Positions 21,102 to 23,629 of a stretch of DNA of 23,629 bases are shown one piece after another. The stretch's first letter is position 1. Every line of letters starts with the position of its first letter. The DNA lies in NCBI GenBank assembly GCA_023300835.1, contig JALZVB010000047.1:1-23629 (forward strand), read 5' to 3'. Below the pieces are notes generated by a model that was given only the letters and a program-made list of their open reading frames with translations, did not search any database and was not told the DNA's origin. The position numbers and the translations under genes were made by a program. This DNA is from Saprospiraceae bacterium. Its GTDB lineage: Bacteria > Bacteroidota > Bacteroidia > Chitinophagales > Saprospiraceae.

Positions 21102-22271
21102 CTAACTCTTGAATGGGTTAGAATATCTTTCTTCAGTCATTAAACTTTTACTTGTTAGTGTACCTAGAAATGCAGCCAATGCATCTACATCAAGTGATGT
21201 CAAGCTCATTGTTACAGGTGATCCACCATTGGTTAACTTAGAATCTAGGTCTGTATGCGGTTGTATGTTGTTGTTGTAATGTTCTATAACCGCATGTAAA
21301 TCATCAAATCTACCATCATGCATATAAGGACCTGTAAGTGCTATATTTCTTAATGATGGAATCTTAAACTTACCATCAGAGAACCCTGGATCATCATACA
21401 CAACATCAAGCCCGATATTAGTTGTACCACCAGTCTCTTCATATGGATTATTGAAACTACTGGTCGGAGAAGCAAAATTAGGCCCACTGTGGCAAGATGA
21501 ACACTGTGTCTCATTACTGAAAAACAAAGCCATACCGTGTTTCTCAAGCTCAGACATTTCAGCAAAGTTATTTTCTATTCCTTCGTCAAATCTAGAATCA
21601 TGTGCAAACATAGAGGCTACAAACTCAGAAATAGCCTGTGCTGTTCTATTGTGATCTATTCTTTCATCACCAAAAGCATCTTTAAACAAATCTGGGTAAT
21701 AGCTTTCAGCTCTTAACTTATTGACAAGTTCTGTCGTATTATCAATTCCCATTTCTATGTGATCAAGTACGGGTCTCAATGCCAGATCATGTAATGAAGA
21801 TGAACGACCATCCCAGAAAAAAGTAGAATTAAGTATAGGATTTACAATAGACATTGAATTACGTTTAGTCAATTTCCCTCCAAATCCTTGGCTAAGTGCG
21901 ACATCATCAGAGAATGCTTTGTTCTGCTTGTGGCAACTGGCGCAAGAAATCGAGTTGTTTTTTGATAATCTGTTATCATAGAATAATACTCTTCCTAGTG
22001 TAGCCATAGCATCGCTACTCACAGTCGTTCTGACATTTACATTTCCAAAAATATTTTCATTATTTATAAATATCTCTTCTCCAAAATCTACATCAATAGT
22101 TCCTGGTATAAATGTTTCTGCTACTTGATCCATAACTTGCATGTAATCAAAGTGCTGAGCAGGTAATTCTGGCTGGTGGGGGACACTTTGCATATTAGGC
22201 AAGTCATCTTGACAAGCTATAAATCCTATAATTAATAGCCCAATGAGAAAGATTTTACTAATGTTATTCAT
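21102..22271 (-). CDS. Di-heme cytochrome c peroxidase family lipoprotein
   Basis: A 389-residue exported protein with a lipoprotein signal ending in FIAC (C20). Two c-type heme sites are present: CASCH at residues 110-114 and CSSCH at 257-261. Other family stretches are LGRVLFYDNRLSKNNSISC (92-110), FFWDGRSSSLHDLALRP (151-167), and KIPSLRNIALTGPYMHDGRFDDL (303-325), where M317 is a possible distal ligand of the second heme. This is the cytochrome c peroxidase/MauG superfamily. Classical members reduce hydrogen peroxide with electrons from cytochromes; others oxidise proteins. Lipid anchoring would place it on the periplasmic face. The partner and substrate are not shown. It is preceded by 126 bases of AT-rich DNA and ends in a shared terminator, so it is probably monocistronic. 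Confidence 0.92.
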   Translation of the reverse strand: MNNISKIFLIGLLIIGFIACQDDLPNMQSVPHQPELPAQHFDYMQVMDQVAETFIPGTIDVDFGEEIFINNENIFGNVNVRTTVSSDAMATLGRVLFYDNRLSKNNSISCASCHKQNKAFSDDVALSQGFGGKLTKRNSMSIVNPILNSTFFWDGRSSSLHDLALRPVLDHIEMGIDNTTELVNKLRAESYYPDLFKDAFGDERIDHNRTAQAISEFVASMFAHDSRFDEGIENNFAEMSELEKHGMALFFSNETQCSSCHSGPNFASPTSSFNNPYEETGGTTNIGLDVVYDDPGFSDGKFKIPSLRNIALTGPYMHDGRFDDLHAVIEHYNNNIQPHTDLDSKLTNGGSPVTMSLTSLDVDALAAFLGTLTSKSLMTEERYSNPFKS

Positions 22272-22397
22272 CTTGGAAAAAGTTATGCTTTAACAATAAT
22301 CGCTGATAGATTAACTCTGAACAGCACGTAAACATTGCAACTGCTACAGAGTATTATCTTAAATATAGCTATAATATAGCATAATGATGCCTGAAAA

Positions 22398-23048
22398 CTA
22401 GAATTTTCCTAATAAAAAGACACCTACTGGAGGTAAAAAGTTTAAAACGAAGTCGTCTCCGCTGGCCGCAATGAGATAAGCCTGCGCGCCAATACTCAAC
22501 TTTTTAGTGAGAGAATACTCGATACCTGTACTAAAGGATAACCCTATAATAGTCCCTCTATTGTTCTGAAATCCGCTAACATTGAATCCGCCACTAGAGA
22601 TAATAAAATTTATTGAAGATATGATGGTCGTCTTCTGAGAGAGTGGATTTTTCCTAAGATAACCTACTTGCAGATTAAAATAATTGTCGTCATCATTATT
22701 GAAATTACTTTCTATGCTTGCGCCGATTTCGAGATTAAAGAATTGATTGTTTTTTCCTCTACGATACATTAACGTAAATGGTCCACCCAAGGTCCGGCCT
22801 TTGAAGGGTATAAATTGACTTATCAATGGCGTAAGATTTATACCTATTTCTTTCTCTTTCTTATAACCCCATTCATCAAATTCTTTTAAATCTATCTTCC
22901 CACTTGAATTATTAATCAGTTTATCAAGTTCTTTCATATCTACCTGCCCATCCGATCTAGGAACATCGTCTAGCTTGATGGTTTCATTTTGGCTATAAGC
23001 CATCAGACTCGTAAAAAGTATAATAACTACTATTAGAATTGCCTTCAT
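22398..23048 (-). CDS. Small outer membrane beta-barrel protein
   Basis: A 216-residue protein with a signal peptide (MKAILIVVIILFTSLMAYSQ), a charged N-terminal stretch with two similar segments (VDMKELDKLINNSSG and IDLKEFDEWGYKKEK), and then about 140 residues of alternating beta strands: KEIGINLTPLISQFIPFKGR, FFNLEIGASIESNF, FNLQVGYLRKN, GTIIGLSFSTGIEYSLTKKL, IGAQAYLIAASG and the final VGVFLLGKF. The terminal phenylalanine suits recognition by the outer-membrane assembly machinery. No named family is recognised. The start follows the stop of the upstream gene by one base, so the two are surely co-transcribed and likely coupled. Several segments match the upstream protein, indicating tandem duplication. 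Confidence 0.75.
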   Translation of the reverse strand: MKAILIVVIILFTSLMAYSQNETIKLDDVPRSDGQVDMKELDKLINNSSGKIDLKEFDEWGYKKEKEIGINLTPLISQFIPFKGRTLGGPFTLMYRRGKNNQFFNLEIGASIESNFNNDDDNYFNLQVGYLRKNPLSQKTTIISSINFIISSGGFNVSGFQNNRGTIIGLSFSTGIEYSLTKKLSIGAQAYLIAASGDDFVLNFLPPVGVFLLGKF

Positions 23049-23049
23049 C

Positions 23050-23629
23050 TTACTTGATTTTATAGTTTAGATAAAGGAATAATGGTGGATCCAACATGAA
23101 ATCCTGTTCCTCCGTAGATACAGATGTTCCTCCCGTTTCTGATTGCTTAACCTGGTTAATTATAAAGGTCATATTAACCTCAGTACTCAGATATATGTGG
23201 TCTGTTAATTTATATTTCATTCCAGAAAATAAGCTGAGGCCAAAACCTATTGTCCGCTTACTTATATTTATCACACCAGTGTTTACATCTTCATCTTCAT
23301 ATTTCCCTATAACATCTAGTCCCCAATTAAACAACCACTTACTATCTATATGGGTATTCCTTTCTATCCCTACCTTAGTAAAAAAGAGCTTTTCACTAGA
23401 CTCTCTAAAAGCACCAGCAATGGGGTCAAAGAATTCATTACTTGAGCCTCTAGCACCTAATCCTATTCTAAACTTACTGATACCTCCTATCCTTAATAAT
23501 ACGGGAAGATCAGTGGGTTCTAGGAAATTACCATTCCCAGAAAAACTGGAAATCACTGAGGTCGCATTTATACCTAACTCAACTGTTTTGACATCTTCAT
23601 CATGTCTATTTTCTGTTCTGTCTCGTCTT
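23050..23629 (-). CDS. Partial beta-barrel protein, cut by the window edge
   Basis: The reading frame stays open to the right end of the window, so the true start lies outside it; a GTG at 23556 is internal, because the codons above it continue a sensible strand (VKTVELGINATSVISSFSG). The visible 192 codons show alternating beta strands: LLRIGGISKFRIGLGARG, LFFTKVGIERNTH, WLFNWGLDVIGKYED, IGFGLSLFSGMKYKLTDHIYL, then DFMLDPPLFLYLNYKIK. The first visible strand matches EIGINLTPLISQF of the downstream protein. The end matches too: GLSLFSGMKYKLT against GLSFSTGIEYSLT, and DFMLDPPLFLYL against DFVLNFLPPVGVFLL. This supports tandem paralogues. The function is unknown. Confidence 0.75.
   Translation of the reverse strand, partial: RRDRTENRHDEDVKTVELGINATSVISSFSGNGNFLEPTDLPVLLRIGGISKFRIGLGARGSSNEFFDPIAGAFRESSEKLFFTKVGIERNTHIDSKWLFNWGLDVIGKYEDEDVNTGVINISKRTIGFGLSLFSGMKYKLTDHIYLSTEVNMTFIINQVKQSETGGTSVSTEEQDFMLDPPLFLYLNYKIK

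Overview
The window looks like chromosomal DNA from a low-GC member of the Bacteroidota. The evidence is a SusC/RagA-style outer-membrane receptor with a carboxypeptidase-like regulatory domain, a short primary sigma factor (288 residues, no region 1.1), several signal-peptide beta-barrel proteins, weak Shine-Dalgarno sequences, and scattered TAnnTTTG promoter-like boxes upstream of genes. A marine Saprospiria- or Flavobacteriia-like lineage is a reasonable guess, but no rRNA or other marker here settles it.

Left part (1-12.3 kb), almost all on the minus strand: an outer-membrane beta-barrel receptor; a lone plus-strand tandem-CDGSH iron-sulfur protein; a Nudix-like protein with a decayed catalytic box; a two-gene unit (an unrecognised membrane-anchored protein translationally coupled to an exported methionine-rich 12-residue-repeat protein); then the housekeeping block rpoD, pnp, rpsO; a UPF0158-like small protein; a TMTC-like GT-C membrane protein with TPR repeats; and rpsT. 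Strong intrinsic terminators follow rpoD, pnp and rpsO, so each of these is probably its own unit.

Middle (12.4-16.5 kb): sucA, the E1 subunit of 2-oxoglutarate dehydrogenase, stands alone without sucB and ends in a UUCG-loop terminator. It is followed by a CsaA-like tRNA-binding-domain protein whose stop codon overlaps that of a convergent outer-membrane protein gene.

Right part (16.7-23.6 kb): a plus-strand run of a second TMTC-like membrane protein, dprA and a lipoprotein alkaline phosphatase, spaced 16 and 25 bases apart and ending in a shared bidirectional terminator. Facing it is a di-heme cytochrome c peroxidase-type lipoprotein. At the right edge are two adjacent, apparently paralogous beta-barrel genes, the upstream one cut by the window end.

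Most of the window is ordinary core genome. The least explained parts are the methionine-rich repeat protein with its coupled membrane partner, the decayed Nudix protein with an inverted repeat at its start, and the tandem barrel pair. I saw no mobile element, CRISPR array, phage gene, rRNA or tRNA.
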